NCBI GenBank assembly: GCA_018829445.1
Contig: JAHJTV010000038.1
Span: 1 to 64,000 of the forward strand
DNA: 64,000 bases
DNA from: a bacterium
GTDB taxonomy: Bacteria; SAR324; XYD2-FULL-50-16
Reading direction: 5' to 3'
The notes beneath the pieces were generated by a model. The model was not told the DNA's origin. It was given only the letters and a program-made list of their open reading frames with translations, and did not search any database. The position numbers and the translations under genes are program-made. This document shows positions 27,944-36,572 of this stretch, one piece after another; the stretch's first letter is position 1; each line of letters opens with the position of its first letter.

Positions 27944-28243
27944 ATGGCTAAAGACGCAAGAAGAGGTCCAAAAAAAGGAAAAAGATTAACGCTCGAAGTT
28001 CAGGCAGAAATAATTATTGAAGCTTTGTACTCCAAGAGAACAATTCTTGAGGTCATTGATGCATATAAGAAGAAAGGATATAACATTAAGGATGAAGTTG
28101 ATATCGATTTGAAAAACCTTGGTACAACCGAGATGACATTTATGCTTGCCAATAAACAGATACTGGAAACAGTCAAAGAAGATGCTATAAAATCAATTAT
28201 TAACAATATCACCAAACCTAAGAAAGGAACCCCTGCAGTATAA
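27944..28243 (+). CDS. Small basic hypothetical protein (99 aa), probably highly expressed
   Basis: Starts MAKDARRGPKKGKRLTLE, a basic N-terminal tail of ~14 residues, then a compact alpha/beta domain (VQAEIIIEALYSKRTIL, DEVDIDLKNLGTTEMTFML) and a Lys-rich end. The ribosome binding site TTGGAGG is close to ideal, four bases before the ATG, and the promoter upstream is strong. The basic tail would suit nucleic-acid binding, but no known DNA-binding fold is evident. Monocistronic: a hairpin follows the stop. Family not recognised. Confidence 0.75.
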   Translation: MAKDARRGPKKGKRLTLEVQAEIIIEALYSKRTILEVIDAYKKKGYNIKDEVDIDLKNLGTTEMTFMLANKQILETVKEDAIKSIINNITKPKKGTPAV

Positions 28244-28255
28244 TCTTCCCATTGA

Positions 28256-28299
28256 TTTGGTTCATTTTAATTGGACTGTGCTATTATTAATGAACCAAA
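28256..28299 (+). terminator. Inverted repeat after the 99-aa gene, terminator-like
   Basis: TTTGGTTCATT (28256-28266) and AATGAACCAAA (28289-28299) form a perfect 11-base stem with a 22-base loop, 12 bases after the stop codon. The stem is AT-rich and the U tract after it is broken, so it may be a weak terminator or a stabilising 3' hairpin. Confidence 0.4.
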
Positions 28300-28457
28300 A
28301 TTGTATCTTTTACCTTCTTTCCAACTAAAATAATATATTGAACCTATTGTTATTATAGTAGGTAAAATGTTTGTATAAATATTACCTTGCCTGAAAAATT
28401 ATACGCTGATAAACTTCAAGTGAGCTTTTAAGACGTGGGTTTAGACTATCATTCCAG

Positions 28458-29300
28458 ATGGTTATTGTGAAGATTCACAACCCTTTCATTAAATTTTTAT
28501 ATGGAGAAAAATTGGTTGTTCCCTCGAGTAACTCAATTCTTACAATCATAAAAAAAGTATTCCAAAAAAAGATAGAAAAACTTCCGTTCCACGAAAATAA
28601 TTCCAGCAAATTTGAACTAATTAATAATCTAGAAGACTACTTTAATACTACAATACGAGAAGTGACAATTCCTCGGACACAGATGATTACGATTGATAAA
28701 GATGAGCCATTGATAAATGCAATCAAATTGTTTTCTGAGTCCGGTTTTTCGAGGCTTCCAGTGCAGGAGGGTATTAAAGACAATATTGTTGGTATCCTGT
28801 TTGCGGTGGATATTTTTGAGCTATTTGAATCCATAGGCGATTACAAAGTATCGCAGGTAATGCGAAAACCCTTTTTTGTTTCATATAGCCAGCAAATCCA
28901 TGAAGTTCTCTCCCATTTCCGGAAGAACCGTGTTCAACTTGCTATAGTCATTGATGAACATGGCGGAGTGGACGGAATGGTTACAACAGAAGATATTATT
29001 GAAGAGCTGGTTGGTGATATTCCTGATGAATTAAACAAAAACGAAGATCCGACATACAAAATGGTTGAAAATGGAACGGTTATCATGGACGCCAATTATC
29101 CCCTCAGTCAATTCAATGATCTCTATAGCAAGGATTTTCAAAAAGAAGGGATTGAAACCATTGGTGGTTATATATGCCATAGTGCGGGTAAAATTCCTGA
29201 AAAAGGCGAAAGTATCCAGCTTGAGAATTTGGAGTTTGTAATTGATGAAAGCAATGAAAGGAGGCTTGAAAAACTGAGGATTTCCGCCCCTAAAATCTGA
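28458..29300 (+). CDS. CBS-domain protein, CorC/HlyC-like
   Basis: A 280-aa soluble protein. A tandem CBS pair (about 72-195) includes VTIPRTQMITIDKDEPL, FSRLPVQEG, VIDEHGGVDGMVTTEDIIEELVGDI. A CorC_HlyC C-terminal domain follows (about 205-280: IMDANYPLSQFND, ETIGGYICHSAGKIPEKGE). There is no DUF21 membrane domain, so it is the short CorC/YbeX or TlyC type, linked to divalent-cation homeostasis through adenine-nucleotide sensing. The first ~60 residues are unlike the family and may reflect a later true start; no strong ribosome binding site marks 28458. Confidence 0.82.
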   Translation: MVIVKIHNPFIKFLYGEKLVVPSSNSILTIIKKVFQKKIEKLPFHENNSSKFELINNLEDYFNTTIREVTIPRTQMITIDKDEPLINAIKLFSESGFSRLPVQEGIKDNIVGILFAVDIFELFESIGDYKVSQVMRKPFFVSYSQQIHEVLSHFRKNRVQLAIVIDEHGGVDGMVTTEDIIEELVGDIPDELNKNEDPTYKMVENGTVIMDANYPLSQFNDLYSKDFQKEGIETIGGYICHSAGKIPEKGESIQLENLEFVIDESNERRLEKLRISAPKI

Positions 29301-29459
29301 ATAGTCTAATCCCCCTTCTGATGGCCAGGGTTATATGCTACTTGGCCATCTAGCTGTTTTGAAATAATAATTGCATTGTCATTTGATTTCAGATACGAAC
29401 TATTGAACCAAAAGCCTCCTTAACCAGATGTTTATTATTTTTCTACCAGATGCAATGGA

Positions 29460-32177
29460 TTGCTGTTGAAACAGATTCCGGGAGTTACAAAACTACTGAT
29501 CCTGATACTTCTTGTCGTATCACGTCCTGAGTTTTTGCCAGCCGACGAAAATCCAGTTCTTATAAAGGGCGTCTATTCATCAGATAATCGCAGTTTCGAA
29601 GGGACAGCCACTTATAGAATATCTTCAAACAAGTCAGGAGAACTCCTTTTCCATCTTCCCCCAAATTGGTACTCCCCTTCCGATTATCGTACAAAATACT
29701 ATATTTCCGATTTAAAGGGAGAAAAGAAACTATTTGAAAGACTAGAGATTGAGTCTGTGAATGATTATGTTCATGAAAACATTCATTTAGCGGGAAAAAT
29801 AATTGTCCAAAAAGTAATCATTAATAACAAAAGCGTGTTATTTGAGGTGAAGGATAATCTGTTTGGTTTACCACCAAAGAACAGCAGAGAGACGTTACTG
29901 GAAGTCAAGACAAACCATGATAACCAGTCCATTGAGAATCAGCGGGAATTGATTATTTCTATTCAGTTTATAACAAGCTTCAGAAAGATCCCAAAGGATT
30001 ATAAAACAATTCTGATAGATTTTGTTCCCAGACCGGTAGTGTTTAATAACGATCAATACGATTTGGCGGATCATTTCCATTTGAATCGTTTTTATAAAAC
30101 AGAATTGGACATAAAAAAAGGTAACGACGTTAATGAAATAATTCGTATTCAACAGGATTCTTTTTCAAGTATCCCAATAATTTTGGCTTCGGATTGGAAT
30201 GGCATCTATGATAAGTTTAATGTTTCCTTCGATAAATATTTTAGTGAAAAATCTGATTTTATAAATGCCAGAATTGTTCGAGTATTAAAGTTTTTAGATC
30301 AATATGGATGGATAAAAGCTGATCAATCAAAATTCAATTTTGTTTTATGGGATGGGCCCTTACAATCTTCAGGGAATTATATCCTGATTCCAAGAAAGAT
30401 ATTTTCTTATCGAAAAGAATATTACAAAACATTTGAGCTTCAATTGATTAGAGGGATCATCGCATCAAGAATAAGAAAACAGTTTTCAATCAACAGCAAT
30501 CGTTATCCCTGGATAATACCCGCACTGCAATCAGAAATCATCAGGGATTTTATTAACAAGGTTTATGGCGGCGAATCCAGCTTTTTCTCTTGGGGCAGCT
30601 GGTTAAATCCGGATCTCTACCAGGAGAATACTCTCAGACGATGGATATCAGCCAAAAAAAGTCAGGCTATACTTGATGCCAGGCTTCCAGCAGATGTTGC
30701 CAGGATATCCAAAGATTATCATCCCTGGTTTGAGAAGGGGTTTCACCTCATTAGAACGGTACTTGATCCGGAAAAAATAGAAACCGTTTATAATCCTGTT
30801 GTCAAAAAGTTGTTGAATCAAGGCGAGAGTTCAGCTCGTTTACTGGATGAGGAAGCATTTTATTCGTTGTTCTTATTTTCTGACGAGGAAAAGCAGTTTG
30901 CTGGAGAATGGCTCTCTACAAAGGGTTCAGTAGACTATGCTTTTGAATCGGTTGAGGAACAATACAAAAACAATCAGCACCTGATGACTGTCAGTATAGT
31001 CAATCATGGCAGTATTTCCCCAGCATTCACGCTGCGCATTAAACAAAAAAACGGTGAAATCAAAAACCATATCATCAGATCCGGTGCCGGATTATTTGAG
31101 TTTGTATCCGATTCACCTTTTGATGAAGTGATGATCGATCCAGAGCATCATCTCCTCGAAGATGAACTGTTAAATAACTCATGGATGATACCTTTAAAAA
31201 TCCGACCGGTATGGGACTTTCCCACACCGGAAAAATGGATTATAGCTGTTTCACCCATGATATGGGGGAACTCATTTGATGAGAATCTTTATGGGTTGAG
31301 TTTTAATATCAGCTATCTTGATATAGCTGGAGTCTACATTGACGCATGGAAGGGAGAAAATGAGGAAAAGATTCTATGGGAAACAACATTTTATCTCAAG
31401 AATACACCCTGGAGAGGGAGTGAAATCTATTATAAGAGCAGTGAACTCAATGCTTCCTATTCCAAAATCATGGGGTTTGAACAGGAGTTCTTGGATTATC
31501 ACGAAAAGACATATCTGGATCTTCAGTTGGTTGATGAAAAATTAAAAAGTCTTAATGATCAGGATGTTTCATCGGACATGAACGTTTGGAATAACATAGG
31601 GCTGACTCTTTCAATTCCCTTTTATATTGGGAATTATTCGGAGTATTGGTTTGATTTTTCATATCGTTTCGGTTTGAATCAAAAAGACGAGGACTTGGAG
31701 TATTATCAGTATTCACTTAACCAATCTTCAGTCTGGTACCTATGGAAAACAAAACTATCGCTGTTATTCAAGGGCGCATACTCCTATGGAATCGTACCCT
31801 TTCAAAAAAGATATCCTATCGGAGGGCCGGAGGGAATTTCAGGATTTCCAAGAGAAAATGAATTATTATTTGATCAGAGAAGGATCATGGAAACCGGTTT
31901 TACTTTCCCGCCCATTCTAACCCATACGAATCTGAATCTTTTTAATCTTGGATGGTTAAGACGAGTTGAATCTGAATTATATGCTCATTGGGGCTATGCC
32001 AAGCAAAACGACGAATTTGATTGGAAAGAGTTCAAGGATATTGAGCTTCGCTTTGTATTTTTTGTCGAATGGTTGAATATGTATCAAGGAAATGGAATCG
32101 TTACCATCGCTCAGCCTATCGATCATGATAAATACAAGGACTATAGAATCGTACTTTTTTCCAATTGGGTCTTTTAA
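29460..32177 (+). CDS. Large outer-membrane protein: M1-peptidase-like region plus Omp85-like beta-barrel
   Basis: 905 aa with a Sec signal peptide (hydrophobic KLLILILLVV, cleavage near LPA-DEN at ~28). The N-terminal half resembles the layout of M1-type peptidases. FELQL near 324, followed by YPWIIPALQSEII, lines up with HELAH...WLNEGFAT, but both metal-binding His and the Glu are missing, so it would be catalytically dead. From ~580 to the end there are alternating amphipathic strands, with YPIGGPEGISGFPREN near 786, which resembles the GGxxSxRGF motif of Omp85/D15 barrels, and a terminal Phe (NWVF), typical for BAM-dependent insertion. The start is TTG; no in-frame ATG is available. Function unknown; an outer-membrane assembly or export role is a guess. 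Confidence 0.7.
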   Translation: MLLKQIPGVTKLLILILLVVSRPEFLPADENPVLIKGVYSSDNRSFEGTATYRISSNKSGELLFHLPPNWYSPSDYRTKYYISDLKGEKKLFERLEIESVNDYVHENIHLAGKIIVQKVIINNKSVLFEVKDNLFGLPPKNSRETLLEVKTNHDNQSIENQRELIISIQFITSFRKIPKDYKTILIDFVPRPVVFNNDQYDLADHFHLNRFYKTELDIKKGNDVNEIIRIQQDSFSSIPIILASDWNGIYDKFNVSFDKYFSEKSDFINARIVRVLKFLDQYGWIKADQSKFNFVLWDGPLQSSGNYILIPRKIFSYRKEYYKTFELQLIRGIIASRIRKQFSINSNRYPWIIPALQSEIIRDFINKVYGGESSFFSWGSWLNPDLYQENTLRRWISAKKSQAILDARLPADVARISKDYHPWFEKGFHLIRTVLDPEKIETVYNPVVKKLLNQGESSARLLDEEAFYSLFLFSDEEKQFAGEWLSTKGSVDYAFESVEEQYKNNQHLMTVSIVNHGSISPAFTLRIKQKNGEIKNHIIRSGAGLFEFVSDSPFDEVMIDPEHHLLEDELLNNSWMIPLKIRPVWDFPTPEKWIIAVSPMIWGNSFDENLYGLSFNISYLDIAGVYIDAWKGENEEKILWETTFYLKNTPWRGSEIYYKSSELNASYSKIMGFEQEFLDYHEKTYLDLQLVDEKLKSLNDQDVSSDMNVWNNIGLTLSIPFYIGNYSEYWFDFSYRFGLNQKDEDLEYYQYSLNQSSVWYLWKTKLSLLFKGAYSYGIVPFQKRYPIGGPEGISGFPRENELLFDQRRIMETGFTFPPILTHTNLNLFNLGWLRRVESELYAHWGYAKQNDEFDWKEFKDIELRFVFFVEWLNMYQGNGIVTIAQPIDHDKYKDYRIVLFSNWVF

Positions 32178-32244
32178 TAATAAAAAACAATTTTATACCA
32201 TCGTATTTTAATTTGCTGTTGAAGGGACCGGACTTTAGAAGATT

Positions 32245-32961
32245 ATGGATCAGAAAAACTCCCCCGTTGACTTAAAGAAGAACGTTTTGCAGGGCTTTAT
32301 TGTTTCGATGCCAGTTGTAGTTGGCTACATACCTATTGGATTTGCTTTTGGTGTGCTGGCGAAAAAGGTTGGGCTTTCTTCGATGAATGCTGTCTTCATG
32401 TCAATAATAGTCTTTGCAGGATCTTCCCAATTAATAGCCATTGGATTACTCGTTGCCGGGGCATCTGCTCTGTCGATTATAATCGCAACGTTCATTGTAA
32501 ATCTCAGGCATTTACTGATGACTGCAGCCTTATCTCCATATCTTAAGAGGTGGAGGGCACTTGCTTTAACTCTGTTTTCGTATCAAATCACTGATGAAAC
32601 TTTTGCGATTCATGCAGAACGGTTTTCAAGTGGAGATACCAATAAAACAGCAGCGTTTACTATCAATATCGTATCACAACTGTCATGGATCACAGGAACG
32701 GTGCTTGGGATAGCAACCAGCGGGTTTATTAAAGATGTGAAACCATTTGCTCTTGACTATGCCCTGATTGCCATGTTTATAGGTCTTTTGGTTTTTCAAA
32801 TCAAATCAAAGACGCAAATCCTGGTTGCAATCCTATCCGGGTGTGTTTCGATTTTATTGTACCTGGCCGGAATTGACCAATGGAATATAATTCTGGCAAC
32901 ACTATTAAGTGCAACCTTCGGAATATTGGTGGAAAAATGGATCAAAAAGAGATTCTATTAA
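32245..32961 (+). CDS. azlC: Branched-chain amino acid exporter, large subunit AzlC
   Basis: A 238-aa membrane protein of the AzlC/YgaZ family, with about seven helices. Conserved VGYIPIGFAFGVLAKK, VFAGSSQLIAIGLL and FIVNLRHLLMTAALSPYL. With AzlD it exports branched-chain amino acids. The 3' end overlaps azlD by 25 bases. ilvD, from branched-chain synthesis, lies elsewhere in the window but is not linked. Confidence 0.92.
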   Translation: MDQKNSPVDLKKNVLQGFIVSMPVVVGYIPIGFAFGVLAKKVGLSSMNAVFMSIIVFAGSSQLIAIGLLVAGASALSIIIATFIVNLRHLLMTAALSPYLKRWRALALTLFSYQITDETFAIHAERFSSGDTNKTAAFTINIVSQLSWITGTVLGIATSGFIKDVKPFALDYALIAMFIGLLVFQIKSKTQILVAILSGCVSILLYLAGIDQWNIILATLLSATFGILVEKWIKKRFY

Positions 32962-33266
32962 TGATTGTTGGAATGGGCGTGGTGACTTTTATACCTCGAT
33001 TACTGCCGCTATTACTGTTGTCATCTAAAACATTACCAAAAATTGCAATAAAATGGCTTGGGTATATCCCGGTTGCCGTCTTATCGGCAATGCTGTTTCC
33101 AGCGTTGCTGATAAATGACAAACAGGTATACTTTTCAAGCGACAATCTTTTTTTGATTGTGTCAATTCCAACATTTTTGGTGGCCGTAAAAACAAAAAGC
33201 CTTTTTGCGACAGTGATAGCAGGAATGCTAATGGTGGCTGTAAGCCGGCTTTTCCAAATAATATAA
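32937..33266 (+). CDS. azlD: Branched-chain amino acid exporter, small subunit AzlD
   Basis: A 109-aa four-helix membrane protein of the AzlD/YgaH family: MVGMGVVTFIPR-type N-terminus (VGMGVVTFIPRLLPLLLL), KWLGYIPVAVLSAMLFPALL and VKTKSLFATVIAGML. I chose ATG 32937, after GGTGGAAAA, rather than the earlier in-frame ATG at 32880, because the shorter form matches family N-termini. It overlaps azlC and is convergent with recO only five bases away. Confidence 0.9.
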   Translation: MDQKEILLMIVGMGVVTFIPRLLPLLLLSSKTLPKIAIKWLGYIPVAVLSAMLFPALLINDKQVYFSSDNLFLIVSIPTFLVAVKTKSLFATVIAGMLMVAVSRLFQII

Positions 33267-33271
33267 GATTG

Positions 33272-34060
33272 TTATTTTTGCAGAAAACCGGTTAGAATAT
33301 CCAGTGATTTCGGTTTAAGTTCATAGCAACGCAACATGTAATTATTCAGCAATTGTGTGAGATCATTGATGGTATTAAGGGGAAAATCATTATACAATTC
33401 CTCATGGTTTTCGCTTCGGGAAAATAACCATAGGATTTTAACCATTGCCGATGATACGGTTTGTGCTTTCTCAGAGCTTTGAAGACATGACCCGCAAACC
33501 AGTCTTCCGGTTTCCAATAATAACGAATACGTTTGCTTTCGAAATGCAGGTTCATGATTGGCTTTGATTTTCCAGGAACTCTGTAAACACTGGCAACAAT
33601 TCGAAAAATCTATTTGATACCCACCCCATTTAATGACCTTCCAGATTGCCCATAAAAGTAAAGAATATCGATTTTTCTCTGTCCAGGTTGATTGAGAAAT
33701 CGTGGCAAGCAATTCGAAGATCTCATCTGCCGGAAGAGCAGGTTTGGATACTTTGGTGATAATTTCGATAAGGTAGGAGTGGATAACAAACTGATCATAC
33801 GAGATCTGATCTGCTCTTAAAAGATCTATGCCAATAGTATTTTCTATGCGAATGAACTCTCTGTTTTCATACACCTGGTATTCAATCTCAATCAAGTCAC
33901 CGGGATTATAAAGAAAACTGGATGATTTTCCGAGTGTTCTTCCCCTGTAAATTACTGCTGACAGTTTTCCATTATCCCTGGAAAGAAAATTAACAATCAG
34001 ATCCGCATCTCGATAGGGTGTTAATGTCAGGACAAACACGCTTTCTTTCATTGACGCCAT
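33272..34060 (-). CDS. recO: DNA repair protein RecO
   Basis: A 262-aa RecFOR-pathway protein that helps load RecA on SSB-coated gaps. N-terminal OB-fold: ESVFVLTLTPYRDADLIVNF, LSAVIYRGRTLGKSS. The middle is helical, and a zinc-binding pair CCQC and CGSC lies around residues 155-200. Moderately divergent but with the full layout. It lies 12 bases downstream of the alpha/beta hydrolase gene, probably one transcript. Confidence 0.88.
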   Translation of the reverse strand: MASMKESVFVLTLTPYRDADLIVNFLSRDNGKLSAVIYRGRTLGKSSSFLYNPGDLIEIEYQVYENREFIRIENTIGIDLLRADQISYDQFVIHSYLIEIITKVSKPALPADEIFELLATISQSTWTEKNRYSLLLWAIWKVIKWGGYQIDFSNCCQCLQSSWKIKANHEPAFRKQTYSLLLETGRLVCGSCLQSSEKAQTVSSAMVKILWLFSRSENHEELYNDFPLNTINDLTQLLNNYMLRCYELKPKSLDILTGFLQK

Positions 34061-34072
34061 AAGATACTGTTA

Positions 34073-34687
34073 TCAGATGTTAAATCTACTTTCGGAACTA
34101 ATCGCCTGCTCAAGTTTTTCCAGATATCCGGAAAAAAAATGATCTGCTCCCTGTATGATTTCGAGGCGAGCTTTCGGGTTCCAAATGGGAACAAGTCGAG
34201 AAACATTTTCGAGTGATGCAAAATCATCCCTTGTCCCCACCAGTACCATTTTTAATGATTCCACCAGCTGTGCATTTTTAAACTCAATAAAATCAACAGG
34301 AGGAGAAATCAGAACAATACTGTTTGTGATGTTTTCCCGGATTACCAGATTATAAATCACCCAAGATCCAAATGAATATCCTGCAAGAGTTATGCGGTTA
34401 AATCCCTGCTCAGACAAGTACTGAATTGCGAATTTGAGATCTTCCTGTTCGCCCAGACCATTATCAAAACTTCCGGTACTCTTACCAACCCCTCGGAAGT
34501 TGAATCTTAAGGTTGAATAAGAAAGATGGTGAAATGCTTTTGATATTGTATGTACTACGGAGTTATACATATCCCCTCCATACATCGGGTGGGGATGAGT
34601 TATAATAACAGCTTGCTCCCTACTGTACTGTTCGTATATTCCTTCCAAAGTACCGTGATTTGCCGGAATATTGACTAATTCATTCAT
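34073..34687 (-). CDS. Alpha/beta hydrolase
   Basis: A 204-aa serine hydrolase of the small dienelactone-hydrolase-like group. HPHPMYGGDMYNSVV forms the oxyanion region, LRFNFRGVGKSTG is typical, the nucleophile elbow is GYSFGS, VLISPPVDF precedes the Asp region and GADHFFSG gives the catalytic His. No signal peptide, so cytoplasmic. Substrate unknown. First gene of a pair with recO. Confidence 0.85.
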   Translation of the reverse strand: MNELVNIPANHGTLEGIYEQYSREQAVIITHPHPMYGGDMYNSVVHTISKAFHHLSYSTLRFNFRGVGKSTGSFDNGLGEQEDLKFAIQYLSEQGFNRITLAGYSFGSWVIYNLVIRENITNSIVLISPPVDFIEFKNAQLVESLKMVLVGTRDDFASLENVSRLVPIWNPKARLEIIQGADHFFSGYLEKLEQAISSESRFNI

Positions 34688-34930
34688 TGTTTATCCGTTG
34701 TGTGGATTTAGAGATCGATCTTTTTAAGTGTTGTTTGCGTTGACTAATTTAAAATACCCTGCCATTACTAATATCGTCAAAGTCAGATTTACGCCGAAAC
34801 CAGGGGCCAAGGTAATAATTATTGTGGAATATCAATATTCTTTTAGCGATTTTGAGACTTCAGGTTGTTGCAGATAGATCATTTGAATTGTAATTTAGCC
34901 CGCAAAGTAGTAATAAGAAAAAAGCATAAA

Positions 34931-34950
34931 AGGTGTCTCTTCAGACACCT
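34931..34950 (-). terminator. Hairpin with T-rich trailer on the minus strand
   Basis: AGGTGTCT-GAAG-AGACACCT on the minus strand, a perfect 8-base stem with a tetraloop, followed by TTTTATGCTTTTTTC. This is a good intrinsic terminator, yet no minus-strand gene lies upstream of it. A short minus-strand RNA from 34950-35250 is one explanation. Confidence 0.5.
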
Positions 34951-35189
34951 GCATATTAACAATAATTTCTTAACAATTAGGTGTTAATATAAAGATTTTA
35001 TTTTAACGAGTTCGAGTAAGCCATATAAGCTTCTTTGAACGAAACCCCTTCGAACATTTGCTGTTTCTAATTTTAATAGCGGAAGATTTCATAAGGGATT
35101 TTACTTTTCGTTTATAAGATAAATCTTGGTCTACAACAACGCAACATTATTGTAATCAGTTACTTTTCAGTCAATCACAATTTTTGAAT

Positions 35190-35212
35190 AATCAACAACA
35201 ATACTGTTGATT
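35190..35212. promoter_or_regulatory. Inverted repeat, possible operator
   Basis: AATCAACA-ACAATAC-TGTTGATT, a perfect 8-base inverted repeat 39 bases before the 437-aa gene. A TATAAT abuts the ATG of that gene (35246-35251). Confidence 0.3.
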
Positions 35213-35251
35213 CATAATAACAATAAATAAGACGTATTTTTTTAGTATAAT

Positions 35252-36565
35252 ATGGCAAAACTGGATTCATTTTTTAAAAAAAACAAACCCTCAGCATCCG
35301 AAGACAAACTTAAGAAATTACAGAATAACCTAAGAAAGGGTTCTGGGATTGGTATATTTGAGGATAAGGAAAAGAACGTCCAGTTTATTAAAGATGAAAT
35401 GCAGGAAATGATTAAGATGTTTCCTGATTCTCCAAAGTTTTTAGGTAGAGCCGAATATACGATTAAAAAACGTCCGCTGAGTTTTATCAGCAGGCGATAC
35501 CCGGATATTTCTGATCTAAGAGAAATAGTAAACAGGTTTGGGAACAAGGGAGAGATAAAAGATCCACGTACACAGATAAGAAAACTTCTCAAAAAATATC
35601 CGGCTTATCCCGATCTAAGGGCACTAAACGCAATTCAAATCTTCAATGATGCTTCACAAAGTGGTTTGGATGCAAAAAAGATAAAAGTTATTCAAGGTTC
35701 ATTAAGAGAGATAACACGGGCTATGTATAATGGGGGCACAAGCCTGTTTAATATAAACTGGTTTATTAAGATATACGTGCGCTACATAGATGCCCTGAGG
35801 GATAAATATCTGCATGAATACAACGCCTGCAAAAATCATTTCTCTAAGGGAATCAGATCGATGGCAGAAGATATTCATCGAAAACATCTGCAATTAACGG
35901 TGATGGCTTCCGTAAAGAGCAAACTCTCCGGTTTGACCTTGTTGAATGCAAAACTAAAAGGATCGATTTATACAGTTACCAGTATATCAAACGAGGAAGT
36001 TAAAAAAGCTTGTCTGGCAATAAAGAGTGAAGATGGCTCAAGGAAAGTCGGTGAAGGAGGTAAAACAGCCAATAATATTATTTACATTATAATGACGATA
36101 AATCTTTTGTTCGCACGAATACCCATACTGGACAACTTGGTAAAATCATACCAGAGAAGTATTCCGGATATTAGCCGTGACATCATTCTTCAAAAAGTAA
36201 TGGTTAATAATATGAGAAGAGTAAGAGATTTTCAATTGTCAATGGCCGGTGGTGATTTGAATGAAAGCCATGATGTAGCTAATAAAATGTACCTTGATAA
36301 TCTGGATATCATCAAACAACACCTGGATCATGCCATCTTGACCAAACAATATGAAGTGGATCCGTTTTTGAAAGCAGCCTGGGTTATCAAGGAATCCACC
36401 GGTTTTTTTAAGGAAGATGAGTATAAGAGGAGATTAGAGAGCGCCTTAAAGCTGATAGAAGTAATATTCAGCAAGCGCGTTCAGGTAAAAAGCGCACACG
36501 ATTTAGCAAAGAATCTTCAAGATGAAATCCACTATATCATGATTGAAAATGGGTGGATGAAATAA
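35252..36565 (+). CDS. Hypothetical 437-aa cytoplasmic protein
   Basis: Basic and mostly helical, beginning MAKLDSFFKKNKPSASED; no signal peptide. A short Gly-rich stretch (SRKVGEGGKTANN, about 272-284) precedes a hydrophobic helix (IIYIIMTINLLFARIPIL) that may be buried rather than membrane-spanning. No family recognised. There is no Shine-Dalgarno sequence before the ATG; instead TATAAT directly precedes it, so the true start may lie slightly downstream or the gene may rely on an AT-rich leader. Convergent with the acyl-CoA synthetase gene (7-base gap). Confidence 0.7.
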   Translation: MAKLDSFFKKNKPSASEDKLKKLQNNLRKGSGIGIFEDKEKNVQFIKDEMQEMIKMFPDSPKFLGRAEYTIKKRPLSFISRRYPDISDLREIVNRFGNKGEIKDPRTQIRKLLKKYPAYPDLRALNAIQIFNDASQSGLDAKKIKVIQGSLREITRAMYNGGTSLFNINWFIKIYVRYIDALRDKYLHEYNACKNHFSKGIRSMAEDIHRKHLQLTVMASVKSKLSGLTLLNAKLKGSIYTVTSISNEEVKKACLAIKSEDGSRKVGEGGKTANNIIYIIMTINLLFARIPILDNLVKSYQRSIPDISRDIILQKVMVNNMRRVRDFQLSMAGGDLNESHDVANKMYLDNLDIIKQHLDHAILTKQYEVDPFLKAAWVIKESTGFFKEDEYKRRLESALKLIEVIFSKRVQVKSAHDLAKNLQDEIHYIMIENGWMK

Positions 36566-36572
36566 CAGTATT

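Larger units (their letters stand above)
34688..35251. other. Divergent intergenic region, 564 bases
   Basis: Non-coding and AT-rich. It contains a hairpin with a T-rich trailer on the minus strand (34931-34950) and a perfect 8-base inverted repeat (35190-35212) close to the start of the next gene. No ORF, tRNA or riboswitch is recognised. Confidence 0.5.

Noticed and set aside
34990..35020. Possible tRNA T-loop (GTTCGAG)
   Set aside because: Flanking bases do not form the T stem, and no acceptor or anticodon arm can be drawn.
35246..35251. TATAAT as the promoter of the 437-aa gene
   Set aside because: It abuts the ATG, so transcription would start inside the coding frame; no matching -35 box. 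Kept only as a doubt about the start codon.
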